DNA from: Sipunculus nudus
Lineage: Eukaryota; Annelida; Sipuncula; Golfingiida; Sipunculidae
Reading direction: 5' to 3'
Length of the DNA: 64,000 nt
Assembly (NCBI GenBank): GCA_026874595.1
Contig: CM049318.1
Span: forward strand, 29,538,956 to 29,602,955
Part shown: positions 23,797 through 35,200 of the stretch, piece after piece
How the letters are laid out: each line of letters opens with the position of its first letter
Position numbering within the stretch: the first letter of the stretch is position 1
Position numbers and translations under genes: made by a program
The notes under the pieces: model-generated
Told to the model about the DNA's origin: nothing
The model's input: only the letters and a program-made list of their open reading frames with translations
Database searches by the model: none

Positions 23797-23834
23797 ATTC
23801 AGCTGAGCGATGTGACCCATGGGTCCCTTGTTTT
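23797..23834 (+). repeat. Isolated tail of the composite repeat
   Basis: ttcagctgagcgatgtgacc followed by catgggtcccttgttttg: a plus-strand tail only about 50 nt from the head of the minus-strand copy, with no matching body. Confidence 0.65.
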
Positions 23835-24775
23835 GTTTCCCTATGTCTTCGGAAAATGTCGGTATTTTGACGAATCTGGTCACTAGACCCACTTATGTAT
23901 ACGAATGGCGATTCCACTCTAACATTGAAAAGGATCATTGTTAAATAATATGGCTAATTACCCCCCGATCTGGCTTTCTTCTACAGTGATAGTTTGGAAA
24001 AAATTTTTCTTTCAAAACATTAAATTAACGGATGCTAATTGAGGATCCTGGTAATTATCTTTGTATTATATATAAAATTTACAATAATAACCTCTTTGCC
24101 CTGCCCTATTATGTTCCAGTATCGCACGTGTACCCCGACCAATCCTATTGTGCACCCGAGGACAATAGGATCAGTGTCAGTCTTTCACAGCCCCCCCCCC
24201 CCCCCCACCCGAATCGCACAAAGCATAATCTCGTAATCTCGTAAAGCCTCGGCTTTTCAAACCACACCGTTAGCTTCATTCTAACCACATTCACCTGATG
24301 ATCGGGTCGCACCCCGTGAAACAGACTGTTGTGAATTAACAGTGTTGTTTTTCTTCAGAGTTATACCGCTCTGGCCTAGTCTGTAGGCCATAGAGCACTT
24401 TACATCGGAGGGTAACACTACCTTATATATATATATATATATATATTACATGATAGAGCGATAAGCTTTTCAGGAAATCAACTGATTACAGCGGTACCAC
24501 AGCTTTCTAAGTGTAGTCATTTGTGGTTCATCAAACCTTTTAATATTGAGGGATATTTGACCTGTTACAGACAGGTCATTTGAGGAGACCTTAATGTTTA
24601 ACGACAACAGGTAACCAGACCTGAACGTTATTCGCATGCTCAGGTATAGGGTAAGATTTCCGTTGTTGGTTCTATCCAGACCATATTCTATGCCCACGTG
24701 CATTATTCCACATGTGGACGCTATTTATACGGATACTCCTGCGAATATTTTAATCATGAAGCGATATTATTTTTA
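23835..24775. other. Intergenic, no gene recognised
   Basis: Contains a C run (about 24190-24206) and a (TA)n tract (24424-24447). The stretch near 24295-24330 (cacctgatgatcgggtcgca then ccccgtgaaac) resembles the end of some retroelements, but too little is present to name one. Confidence 0.4.
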
Positions 24776-25544
24776 CTAATAGTCATCTGAACAATAGTTA
24801 TGGTCAATTTTCCGTCGTCCGTCCGTCCATTTGTTAGACTGGCACGTTTTAAAACCGTTAGACTTAGGAATCCAAAATTCAGCATACTGTAAGATGTCCT
24901 TCAGATCTAACAACAAACCGAAAACTTGGTCACTGCGACCACGTTCCTTCGATAAATTAAGGAACAACCAGAATATTCCGTTATAAATCTTTTACCACAC
25001 TTCAGGTCTGCCTAATATCGAAACCACTCATCTGTTTTTCTTCATATAAGCCATAAATATTCTCTTGTATAGTTCCTATGTACATGCAAGAAATAAGGTC
25101 TATGTTACGTAAATTTTTAAAGTTATGGGCCAAAACATAATGCACTTTGTAAAAAATAAGGAGAGATATTTACTAACTAAACTTATTAATTGTTAAATCT
25201 CGAGACTTTTTTAGGGATATAAGTTTATTAAATCAAGATTCAAATGTGTACCTAAAATAGATCTGAATTTTGTAAATTTTAAATTAATTAGCATCAATAT
25301 AAAATGAGTACCTTAAATTTTTTTACTTTTTCCTGTAAGTACATTTGATCTCATTTTCACAGCAGGTACACATTAGGATTTGATCTGTTAAATTCTGAAA
25401 TTTGAAAATAAAAACCTAAAAAATTAGGCTTGTTATTGAAGTTTTTTTATCAGAGGGTCTATATTATTCATTCATTCATAGCATTCTAAAGCTCCTCCAA
25501 ATTTTAAACACTCACTGTTTATCCAAAAATCTAGGACGAATTCG

Positions 25545-25730
25545 AAACCCGGTGACCTTGACTTTCATCTTCAAGGTCAAATCTGCCGAAATATGAAATT
25601 TTTGTAAACCTCATAATTTTTAAGTATTTATCATTTTGTCCTAAAATTCGACACACTAGTTCTTTCTGCCAAAATCTCATCGGAATTAAAAACTTTGGTG
25701 ACTTTGACCTTCAAGGTCAAATTGGCTGAA
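25545..25730 (-). repeat. Two ~147-bp monomers, opposite orientation to the main array
   Basis: On the minus strand each has the TGACCTTGA-type block (tcaaggtcaa on plus at 25571 and 25711, 140 nt apart). Between them the text (cattttgtcctaaaattcg, ccaaaatctcatcggaatt) is the inverse of array units at 20.2-22.1 kb. Confidence 0.8.
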
Positions 25731-26554
25731 ATCTGGAATCATTGTTTTGAGATGGTGTATATTTTACCCGTAATATTTTAGGATTGCCCATAGGGGGAGA
25801 CATATATCTGTATTTTTGCAGCGCAAAAACAAAGCTATTTTAGTTGTTAAGCTGTTTCTATTCCAATGTACAAACCTTTCTTGAAATAGTAATTCAAGAA
25901 GTTATCCAAAAGATTGCATTTTGTGGTAATCAAGCATTTTAAAGAAATTAATTTCCTTTTAAATAATTTAAGCGAAATATAATATAATATAATCTATTAG
26001 TAGGTATAATTTGATAATATATGAGACAAATCATTGGTAAATAAAGATGCAATTTAAAATGGGAATTCTTTATCAAGTGATATTTTTAGATAATTATTGT
26101 TTTGCAAATTAAAAAAATATAATTTACAAAAAAGTGTGCATAACGTAATGTTACTTGACCAAATAAGCAATGAATGTTAAAAATTGATGTAATAAAAAAT
26201 TAGGATCTAATGCCAAAATTTGAGTGATTAAAATTAAAGTGATTTGGCTTTGTTTTTTTTTTCCCATATGAACAAACTTTTTCCCCCTGTTAGCACTGAT
26301 GAATTAAATTTTTCATATTCCGCCAATGATTCCTTGCAACTGTAATTTATTTATCAAATAAAGAATATATATACAGAGGTGTTGTAACTCTCATTATAAA
26401 ACGAACCCCCCCCCTCCACACACACACACACCATCAAGTCCTTCCATCTGTGGAGTGGGAACGTTATGGCATGGCAACTGTATACATTTTATAAAATAGA
26501 AAAAAAAAAATTGATTATATAAAAAAAATAGAATTTAACTGGTCAAATATGTAA

Positions 26555-26705
26555 ACTGCTGAACAGTCAACAGCTTATCAAAAAGCCAACCAATGATCAT
26601 GGTAAAAGTATAGATCTTATATTCACAAACTGCTTTCATGCTTCCGTTTCAACATTAGGAAACACATGGTCAGATCAACTATTATTTGCAACAATTTCTT
26701 CAATC
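26555..26705 (+). pseudogene. LINE endonuclease-domain remnant inside the composite repeat
   Basis: One frame reads CKLLNSQQLIKKPTNDHGKS then IDLIFTN, and about 20 codons later NTWSDQ. This pattern (Leu-rich helix, KPT, D-L-I-F-T-N, S-D-H/Q) is typical of the end of the apurinic-type endonuclease of non-LTR retrotransposons. It is short, the final His is Gln, and no continuous ORF surrounds it. The matching block at about 17325 is more decayed. Confidence 0.5.
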
Positions 26706-26832
26706 ATATCAACCAACCATGGCAGATATTACCTCTTCTTCCAAGACTTTATCTCCATTTGATATTATTTTAGATTTTTACCTTCAAGGTCATTTTCACC
26801 TGAGCACAGTGACCCATGGGCCCCTTGTTGTA

Positions 26833-27331
26833 ATTTCCATGCACTTTGCATCGAAGCAACCTGTAATATCATTGTTGTTTAGTAAAACTTGAAAATGCTT
26901 AAATAATGGGTTTATTTTTATCGTATTTTGTGTTTATGTTAGTTCAGAATTTTGTCAAATATAAGGTTTTGCAGCCTACCGAGCTCTTGCCATATCTAGT
27001 CTTACTTTGGTATAAATTAAGGATTCCCACATCTCAACCTTGAGATGGTTGAATGGGTTTAATTAAGGGTCTGTTTTACATGTAAGAAATATATGCTGTG
27101 TATAGGAACAATTGTAAACCTGTGCAGTTAAAATTATCTATAAACATTTGAGAGGATCAACGACTTGAAGAATTTTCATTGTTTGTTTCATGTAGGACGA
27201 ATCCATGGATGTATAATTTTTTCTACCGGCGGCTATGAATTCGATGCGACGTTTTACTCCATGAAATACTCCATGTCAAAATAGGCTTGGAGTTCGGAGG
27301 AATCCCTTATACAATGGAAACATTGAAATTC

Positions 27332-27333
<2 letters not shown>
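26833..27333. other. Intergenic, nothing recognised
   Basis: AT-rich, with no gene or named repeat seen. Confidence 0.4.
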
Positions 27334-27388
<55 letters not shown>

Positions 27389-27568
27389 TGAAACCTCGTT
27401 GTGTCGAACTCGCTTAAGTCGAATTACCCGCTTATGTCGAAGTTAGAGACTCGATATTCCGGACAAATGTTGTTAAATTATGACCAAATATAACCCGCTT
27501 CTGTGGAACCTCGGATCTGTCGAAGTTTTCTGAGGGTCCTTTCGACTTCGCCACAACGAGGTTTCACT

Positions 27569-27637
<69 letters not shown>
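27334..27637. repeat. (AT)n microsatellite split by a MITE
   Basis: (AT)n at 27334-27385 and again at 27571-27637, separated only by the 184-bp inverted-repeat element. One tract may have received the element at a TA site, or both may have grown at its TA flanks. Confidence 0.9.
27386..27569. mobile_element. pogo/Tigger-like MITE, 184 bp
   Basis: Terminal inverted repeats: left cagtgaaacctcgttgtgtc, right end its inverse (ccacaacgaggtttcactg). It is preceded by TA. Internal TGTCGAA-type motifs repeat. The CAGTRRAACCTC-type ends and TA target fit the pogo/Tigger branch of Tc1/mariner DNA transposons (family knowledge). Non-coding. Confidence 0.8.
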
Positions 27638-27645
<8 letters not shown>

Positions 27646-29727
27646 CTGCTAATATAGAGACAATAAAATAAGACGAACACTTGACACGTTTATTTCAATG
27701 CCATAAATAAGAGGCGCTAAAGATGAAATAATGCCTTACAATATATACGAAATCGCATGATGCAGAAGGTGGTCACTCGTTAAATTAATTCAGTTGACTA
27801 AAGTTACGTTAAACGTTTGTTCATATATACTGATCATTTGCTAGACAATGATAAACAAATTGAATTTGTGTGAAAGTTTTCCTACAGTTACCCGCTACGC
27901 AGGGATAGGGTCTACTATTAGAGCTAGCCTACGAGTAGCCTCCGTGGTAGCATAGCCCCTATTCAAGATAGTGAATAAAAAGAGGGGGGGGGGGGCGAGG
28001 GGGATTCAACACCCTCGGAATGTTCATATTCATAAATCTCGCATGCAGAAGTATGAGGCATAATCCGGCGCTATGTTCCCGTAATAAGAGCGTTTTCTAT
28101 ATTCCAGGTTTCTAGGTCAATAAAGAGGTGACGCTTGCCGTATGCGTCCCCCTCTTAATTCGCCCAGCCCCAATTGATACGCCCCTGTTATCGTGTTTCC
28201 CCAGAAGGCAATGTTGTAGGCCTACACGTGAAATGCACAAGGTCAAACCTGACACGCTCGGCGGCCCTTACCTCGTGAAGCCTGAATGTTTGGTGAACGA
28301 TGAAGTTATAATTTAGCATATGATTCGGGTAGCTATGCAAACACAGTGGTGTGTTATCTTGTTCAAGGTAGGTTGGCTTTGCTAGACTTTAGCCGGTTCC
28401 TACTAACAGCATGTTATTGTTCAAAACTTTATCATACTTATATTCAGTGGAAAATATATTTTACGTCTATTACTCTTCTTTATATCGGATAGTAAATCCA
28501 GGGGCGTATAATTAAATATTATTTGTGTGAGACTGTCGTGATTGAAATCCAAGAAAATTTTGGATTAGTTCACAGTCAAAACATCAAAATTCTTATAACA
28601 TTTTAAATATCCGAAACAAGGGAAACAGTTGCCACAGCATTAATGAAAATTCGGAAGGGCTAAAATTAAAAGCAAGGGCCAAATTCACTTTAACTTAGAT
28701 GTTATTTGTTAATACCAAAGGGGTAAGCCATGGCCACCTCCGGCACCCCCTGGCTACGCCCCTGAAATACCAAATCTATATCCTCAAAATATCACTAAAT
28801 GAGTTTTAATTGCACAAAAAGTCTTGATTTTATTTTCTCGGAAAGTAGGTGAGTGTGTTAAAGGCAATCATGAAGAACCTCGACTAGTACAGTTTGTTCT
28901 CTTCAATTGCGTGACAGGGCAGTATCACACACTTCCTCTCATTTTATATCCCGGCCGGGTGTTAACCAGGCCAGGTGACAATTGCTCCTGCGGGCCCTGT
29001 GTGTGTAATTGTCTCCATTATTGGGTCATATCACCCCCTAAAGGCGCACTCGTTTGTGCGTTAAACTCGGTCGCTGGCCACGGCTTTCCCATTAGGCTAT
29101 CAGAGCGCCCACCCGGGGTGGGGACCGAACGTTAAAAATCTCACCACGGTCTCACAGCTTTAGGCCTGTGCTCTACTCCTGAGATACAGAAGTCGGATTT
29201 AGAGAATGTGTGTGTCTTTGTGTGTGTGTAAGGGGGGGGGGGGGGGTAGAATACATGAACTACACGCTTAGTGTCGAAATGCAGCGCTAGACTTTCCGTT
29301 TCGCACTGTTTAGTTGATCATATTTGTTTACCTATGCCTGGATGGTGACACCCTTCAACCATCCATTTTCTTATATCCTGTGTCCCCCGCTGTCGTGACG
29401 TGAGACGGATTTATGTTCACTTAAGAACGTACACTCAGTAGACATTAGACAATATATCTATAACATTTTTCCAAGATTAGTAACCTGTAATTGTTATGCC
29501 TCCGTTTGCATGGTTATAAAGTTTTAAACTTTAACATAGAATTATATTCTCGAAGGAATGTATATGTCGTGTTTCAGAGGCACATTTTTGGGATATCTTC
29601 AGTTGTAAACGAGTTTTATTGCTATGCGCCATGAGAATTGTATGTTTTGACATGGGTCTATTATTATTATCATCATTATTATTGTATTGAATATATATAT
29701 ATATATATATATATCCATTTTTTCCAG
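27638..29727. other. Intergenic upstream of gene B
   Basis: No coding region recognised. It holds G runs (about 27986-27996 and 29231-29247), a tRNA-like segment (29107-29195, minus) and a (TA)n tract (29691-29714). The promoter and any non-coding first exon of gene B probably lie here, but could not be placed. Confidence 0.4.
29107..29195 (-). repeat. tRNA-like segment, possible SINE head
   Basis: On the minus strand it reads tctcaggagtagagcacagg, close to a Pol III A box (TAGCTCAGTCGGTAGAGCA type). About 45 nt later comes cgttcggtccccacccc, which resembles a B box. Cloverleaf pairing could not be confirmed by eye. It may be a decayed tRNA gene, a tRNA-derived SINE, or chance. Confidence 0.3.
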
Positions 29728-29907
29728 GTGTCAGTCCAGCAGATGGAGCCTGATCTACAAAACACACAGAAAATACGTAAATAATAAACATGACATGGCA
29801 CGTGTAAGATAAAAGCGGAATCAGGCCGACAGGGAACGGATATCTAACATTTCGGAGCGACCTTTTTGCTAAGTTGGTATAATACTTAGACTTAACCAAA
29901 ACTAACC
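29728..29907 (+). promoter_or_regulatory. Probable 5'UTR part of gene B exon 1
   Basis: A pyrimidine tract and acceptor (attttttccag) end at 29727, so the exon with the start codon may begin at 29728 and be preceded by a non-coding exon. This is splice-site inference only; transcription could instead start within this stretch. Confidence 0.4.
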
Positions 29908-30089
29908 ATGGGGATAAAGAGAAACAGTATGGGCCTTGACGGAGTGACCGGGTCAGGAGAATCGGATACATCCACGGAGGAAAAACGTGCAGATTTGCAG
30001 GACATTGATGTAAAGATAATACAAAATGAGGACACCATTGAAGGAAAAGTTGTACCGAACGATGTGGTAGTTGATGGAACTGAACTGCA
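29908..30089 (+). CDS. ABCB1: Gene B exon 1: start and acidic N-tail
   Basis: Residues 1-60 plus two bases. Begins [13 protein letters not shown] and is rich in Asp/Glu further on. Ends in phase 2 at gtaagta. The KRNS..LD stretch has a match at the putative start of gene C (57740). Confidence 0.85.
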
Positions 30090-30700
30090 GTAAGTATAGT
30101 AGAAACTGTATGAAAGACCACCTGTCTAATAAGACCACCTGTCTATTGAGACCACCCATGAGTGAACCGAAAGCATTTACATTGATTATAACTGACCTGT
30201 CTAATAAGACCACCTGTGAATTAACACTTTTGGTCAGTCCCATAGCTTGGTCTTATTTCACAGGTTTCACTGTAGAGCGCGGTATTTTGTCTCCATTATT
30301 ACACTCAGGCCAAGCAGGTATTAAATTTGAAACGTTATGCTTAATAGAATGAGATATTTATATCTATTATTATTAATATTATTATTATTATTATTATTAT
30401 TATTATCAGGGGCGTGAATATGGGATGGGGGTATATATTCCCCTCCCCCCAAACTTTTTGGCAAGGGGAATTTGGTCAATATAATCGACCCCCCCCCCCC
30501 CGCCCCACTATTCAGAGAATAATATTTATCTATTGCAAATTAAAAATATTGATAAATAGAATTATAGACTTTGGTTTCATTTGTGAGCTTAATGTGAAAT
30601 ATTATATCTAAACGTAGTTTTGATTCAACTTATATACTGGAAACATAATACCTTATTTTCTAAAACCTTATACTTCATTGCAATATTTTTGAAATGCGAT

Positions 30701-30756
<56 letters not shown>

Positions 30757-30830
30757 AAATGTGTCATACAGACCATGTGCGTGTGTGTGTGCAAGTCATC
30801 CCCCACCACCCTGGAAGATAAATAATAATC

Positions 30831-30862
<32 letters not shown>

Positions 30863-32164
30863 TATTATTATAATTATTTTACAAGTAGAGAGATATTTGC
30901 AATTAGTAACGTGGTGACCATGCATTCTTCAAATTGGAAGCCTTCAGACATAAACAGTATTCAATTGTGATGAAGTATGTTGCTGAGAACTGTGACAAAA
31001 AGAGCATAGATGGATTTTGTAAAGGATATAGAATTTATCTACAAACTCTCTCTCTTTGTCTCTGTCTCTCTTATAACAATGATCCAGTTATTCAAGTAAA
31101 GAAGTGTTTCACAACTGCTTGTACATTCAGAATCAGTGAATCATATACTGCAACACAGTACCCAAATTTATCTGGGATATGACATCGTCATATACATCCA
31201 TTGATGTGACAATTCTCTGTTACCTGATAACAGAATCCAGAATGGATAACAGAATGTATACTTATGTTTTAGAGACAACTTGAAGGGGGAGAGCAATAAA
31301 ACCGAACCTGTGATTGGCTTCTTTCAGTTGGTGAGTTGAACCAAAATAATCATTTTTTTTAATTCATGTAAATAAACTGTAGTGTATGACAATATATTTT
31401 ATAGTTGCTGCTAAATAAAATAAAAAAAAGTATAGAGAAGGTTAGTCATGGAAAAGATTATGTATTATCACGACGATAAAAATTGTCGCCTTTGATGGCG
31501 TTTCCGTGATAGGGAGGTACTAAACTAAGGCCGAAAAAAGTTAAAGGTATGGTTGTCAGGCACCGCCCGCATCAATTTTAAACCCCCGCATCAATAATTT
31601 TTATTTTGATTATCAATAAAAATTTTCCGATTTTGAGCTGCTACCGCTCCGACATTTTTTTCAAGAAGATAAAACCATAAAGTTTTCTTTGTTTTGTATT
31701 GCTTGTACTTATTTAGTAAAATAAAACTGTTATTTTCATGCTTTTCACTTATCATTTGACATTTTTATCGAAACATACAAAAAAAATTAAAATAAAAAAA
31801 AACGCCCGCCCGCATTGATTTCTGAAAAAAGTGCCTGAGAACCATACCTTTTTTTTTATTTTGGCCTAATTTTACCTGGTTCAGAAAATGATTATTTAAC
31901 TTTAAACAATACGGGGGACCATCAACAACAATGGCTTTTTATCTCTTTTTTTCAACAGTTCCGTTACGCTGATGGTGTTGACATACTTCTAATGATACTG
32001 GGAACATTAGGCGCCTTGGGTACTGGAGTTGGGTTTCCGATAATTCTTTTCGTCTATGGCACTATCATGGACACCTTTATAAGTGACGCTCTAAGGTAAA
32101 TATAAAATCATACTTATAAAACGGACACACAATTCCAGCTCACAGATTGCACGTCACAATGATC

Positions 32165-32200
<36 letters not shown>

Positions 32201-35200
32201 ATTATATGATATTGTGCTGTATTTTCAAGAGAATTCCATCATCTTATTTAATATTTGATTTGATAAGAAAATTGTGTATTTATCATGTTCATATTTATGT
32301 GTTGACTTTATAATAAAGGAGCTTTATTTTATGGGAGTTAAGCTACAAATGTATCGTACATTACACATGTACATTCTACTGTGCATATATATACACTGAT
32401 ACACTTATAAATTGTAAACATGCATGAACAAAGCCATGAAAAAAACTAGTTTTAAAACAGTGTGCAATGTATCAGTATTTTATCAATACAAGGCTCTTAC
32501 CCTGTTTATCTGTATTTACGTTTAATCGTAAAAGTTTGTACATTTTTTTACTCAACTGCAAATGGATTCTTCATGTCTATTAATATAAATAAAATATATA
32601 AATATATATGTAATTTATTATTCAATACTAAATAATTTTTTTTCTAGGGACGTCACTCCAAACGTGACAGTAGGAGAAGACTTGTTTCCTAAAGTTCGTT
32701 CGTTTGCCATGTACTACGTTCTGATTGGTGGACTCGTGCTGGTCACGGGGTACATCCAGGTCACGTGTTGGAGCATAGCAACAGAACGTCAGATATGCCG
32801 CATCCGCTTACTGTTCTTTAACTCGGTAATGAAACAGAACATTGGTTGGTTTGACACTCACCAAAGTGGGGAGCTCACCACCAGACTTTCAGAGTGAGTA
32901 TATATTTTAATGTTTTAATGAATTAATATCACAGCTAAAACATACCAGTCATTCAGGAGTTTACACCAAACGGATAAAATATTTTCATCAAAGTGCAACA
33001 GGCTATACAATTCGTGAAGACAGGTAAATACAGTAGAGCGTCGTTTATTAGAACAGCTCGGGACACTTTTTGTTCCGATTAACGATCTGACGATCGATTC
33101 CACACGATTCATCATGGTTGTGAACCTGCCACGGAGCACCAGGGTTTATCGGAGATTGACAGACATAAATGAATGAAGCTAGTACAAAATAACGTTGGCA
33201 ACATCATTTTTGTTAGGTTTTTCATCAATTTAAACAATTTATCATGTCACTTACATAAAAATTATTGCTAATATGTATTTCTTGCTAATATGCTTGGAAA
33301 ATTAAAATTCAATTCATTGTTGAATATTTTTATAGATGAGGTTTCGGATAATCGGTCAACATACCGGTTTTCAATTTTAAATTTGGATTAACGGTGTTCG
33401 GATTAATGGCGCTCTACTGTCTTTGTTTTGTATAAAGATATAAACGGTGCGAAGAATTGATTACTTTAATTTCTTCATAATCATAGACTATTCCAAACAT
33501 GTCACCAAACATCTCACATGACCGTTCCCCCAAGCAGATTGTAGTACTCACTAAAGTGTTTATAAAACTTATCCTGAAGGAATATAATAGTTTAACAAAA
33601 GGATTTATAGTAGTTATAATAATGGGTTTATAATAGTTATACTAATGGGCACGTAATATTCATATCAACGTTGAAAGGAAAATACATATAATTTCACTAA
33701 ACTTTGATATCTCAAAATATCTCCTTTATGTGGTAACGTGTTTATGTGTATGCGTGTGTGAAATATGGAAGCTGTTTGAGGTATATATTTGTGTATTGTG
33801 CTCATTGTGATAAAGTTGAATGGTCAAGTTGGTGCGATTGTTGGCTGGTCAAGTGTGTGTTATGTTCCCTGGCAGTGATATAAACAGAATCCATGCCGGT
33901 TTGGGTGACAAGGTGGCCACCCTGTTACAGTGGGTAGCCACGTTTACTGCTGGATACGTGATAGGATTCATTAAAGGATGGAAACTGACGCTGGTTATCA
34001 TAGCAACAGCACCCGTGATTATCCTATGTGCCGGATTTATGGCAAGGGTATGTACGGTTACCAGTCTGACTATATTCTCCATTCAAAACTCTTGTATGTG
34101 TTTTTTTTATTTTCGCGTTAGATCTATAGATTTTAAAGTACTGCTCTCATGAAGAAGCGTCGAGGTTTATGGTACTTTAGGTCAATATTAATAATTTATC
34201 AATTATTATGAAGTTGTTTGGCTGTCAAAAAAGCGGCAACATAAAATAGAAGTGGTTACATATTTATCCCTCATATATGTATATAAGGGTTATGTGTGAC
34301 CCAACGCAGTCCTTTTCAAATGTGCCAAGTACAAATGCTAGAATATATCGGTTTACTTCTTTGTGAACTACAAATACATCCAGTTAAATACAATTATTTA
34401 AGTTCATATTAAAAATATTTGGTGATATTATTATTTTATGCATTGTATACAGTTTCATGTAAAGAGGAGCTTCATTTGCTACCAAATAATCTTTCTCTTA
34501 ACATTAATTAACCTTTATCTTTTTGTACCCGAGAAAAAAAATCATCTGTTTCAGCTGATAAGAAACTTTACGATGAAGGAGGCAGAAGCGTATTCTAAAG
34601 CAGGTGCCGTAGCAGAAGAGGTGCTGTCAGCCATCAAAACCGTCACAGCCTTCAGTGGTCAGGAGAGAGAGGTCACCAGGTACACTGTCACATTCACAGC
34701 TGTGTGCATTATATAGAGTGGAGCCTCACAATACATGCACCTATATACCAAGAACATCTCATATTTACTTCCGCTTACAGGCAGTCCCTTGAAAGTAGGT
34801 CCCGAAATCTATAACCTCTATACTAAAAGAACCGCTCTACTGTGGGCAAAATGTCCTGTCCCGTCAGTGTCCGTAATTCGGAGGTTCTACAGTATATATA
34901 TAAATCTTAACCAAGTAATTATAAAATACTTTTATGAAAAATCAAAGAGCAATAACATGCATCCATTTATAAATCTCGAAAGAGGGCGTGGTCATCCCCA
35001 TAGCGTTTCTCCGGCTTAAACTTGGCTGATAGGAGTAACTCTTGCGTATATAAATGCCCACATTGAGAATGTACTTTTCATGTCGTATTTAAATTGTCTT
35101 TATTAAGCCCTGTCCTCGCGAACATTTCGAAACCATTCATTCGGGCAGCCATTCTTAGTATAGACTAAAACGCGGATTATGTAAATTGCATGTCGGAATG

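Larger units (their letters stand above)
24776..26832 (+). mobile_element. Long composite repeat, plus copy 2 (2.06 kb)
   Basis: The head is tagtcatctgaacaatag plus a GTCCGTCCGTCC block, and the tail is cacctgagcacagtgaccca, tgggccccttgtt. The order of blocks follows the copy at 15.0-18.1 kb. It includes two satellite monomers in minus orientation (about 25545-25730) and a LINE endonuclease-like fragment near the 3' end. Confidence 0.62.

Noticed and set aside
24295-24330. Possible retroelement (Penelope-like) end
   Set aside because: Only about 35 nt resemble such an end; no reverse transcriptase or GIY-YIG sequence is nearby.
28824-29135. 103-codon open frame upstream of gene B
   Set aside because: Cys/Pro-rich translation with no recognisable domain, partly over the tRNA-like segment.
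29531-30121. 196-codon minus-strand open frame
   Set aside because: It is the longest minus-strand frame but contains a (TA)n-derived Ile-Tyr run, overlaps gene B exon 1 antisense and has no family features.
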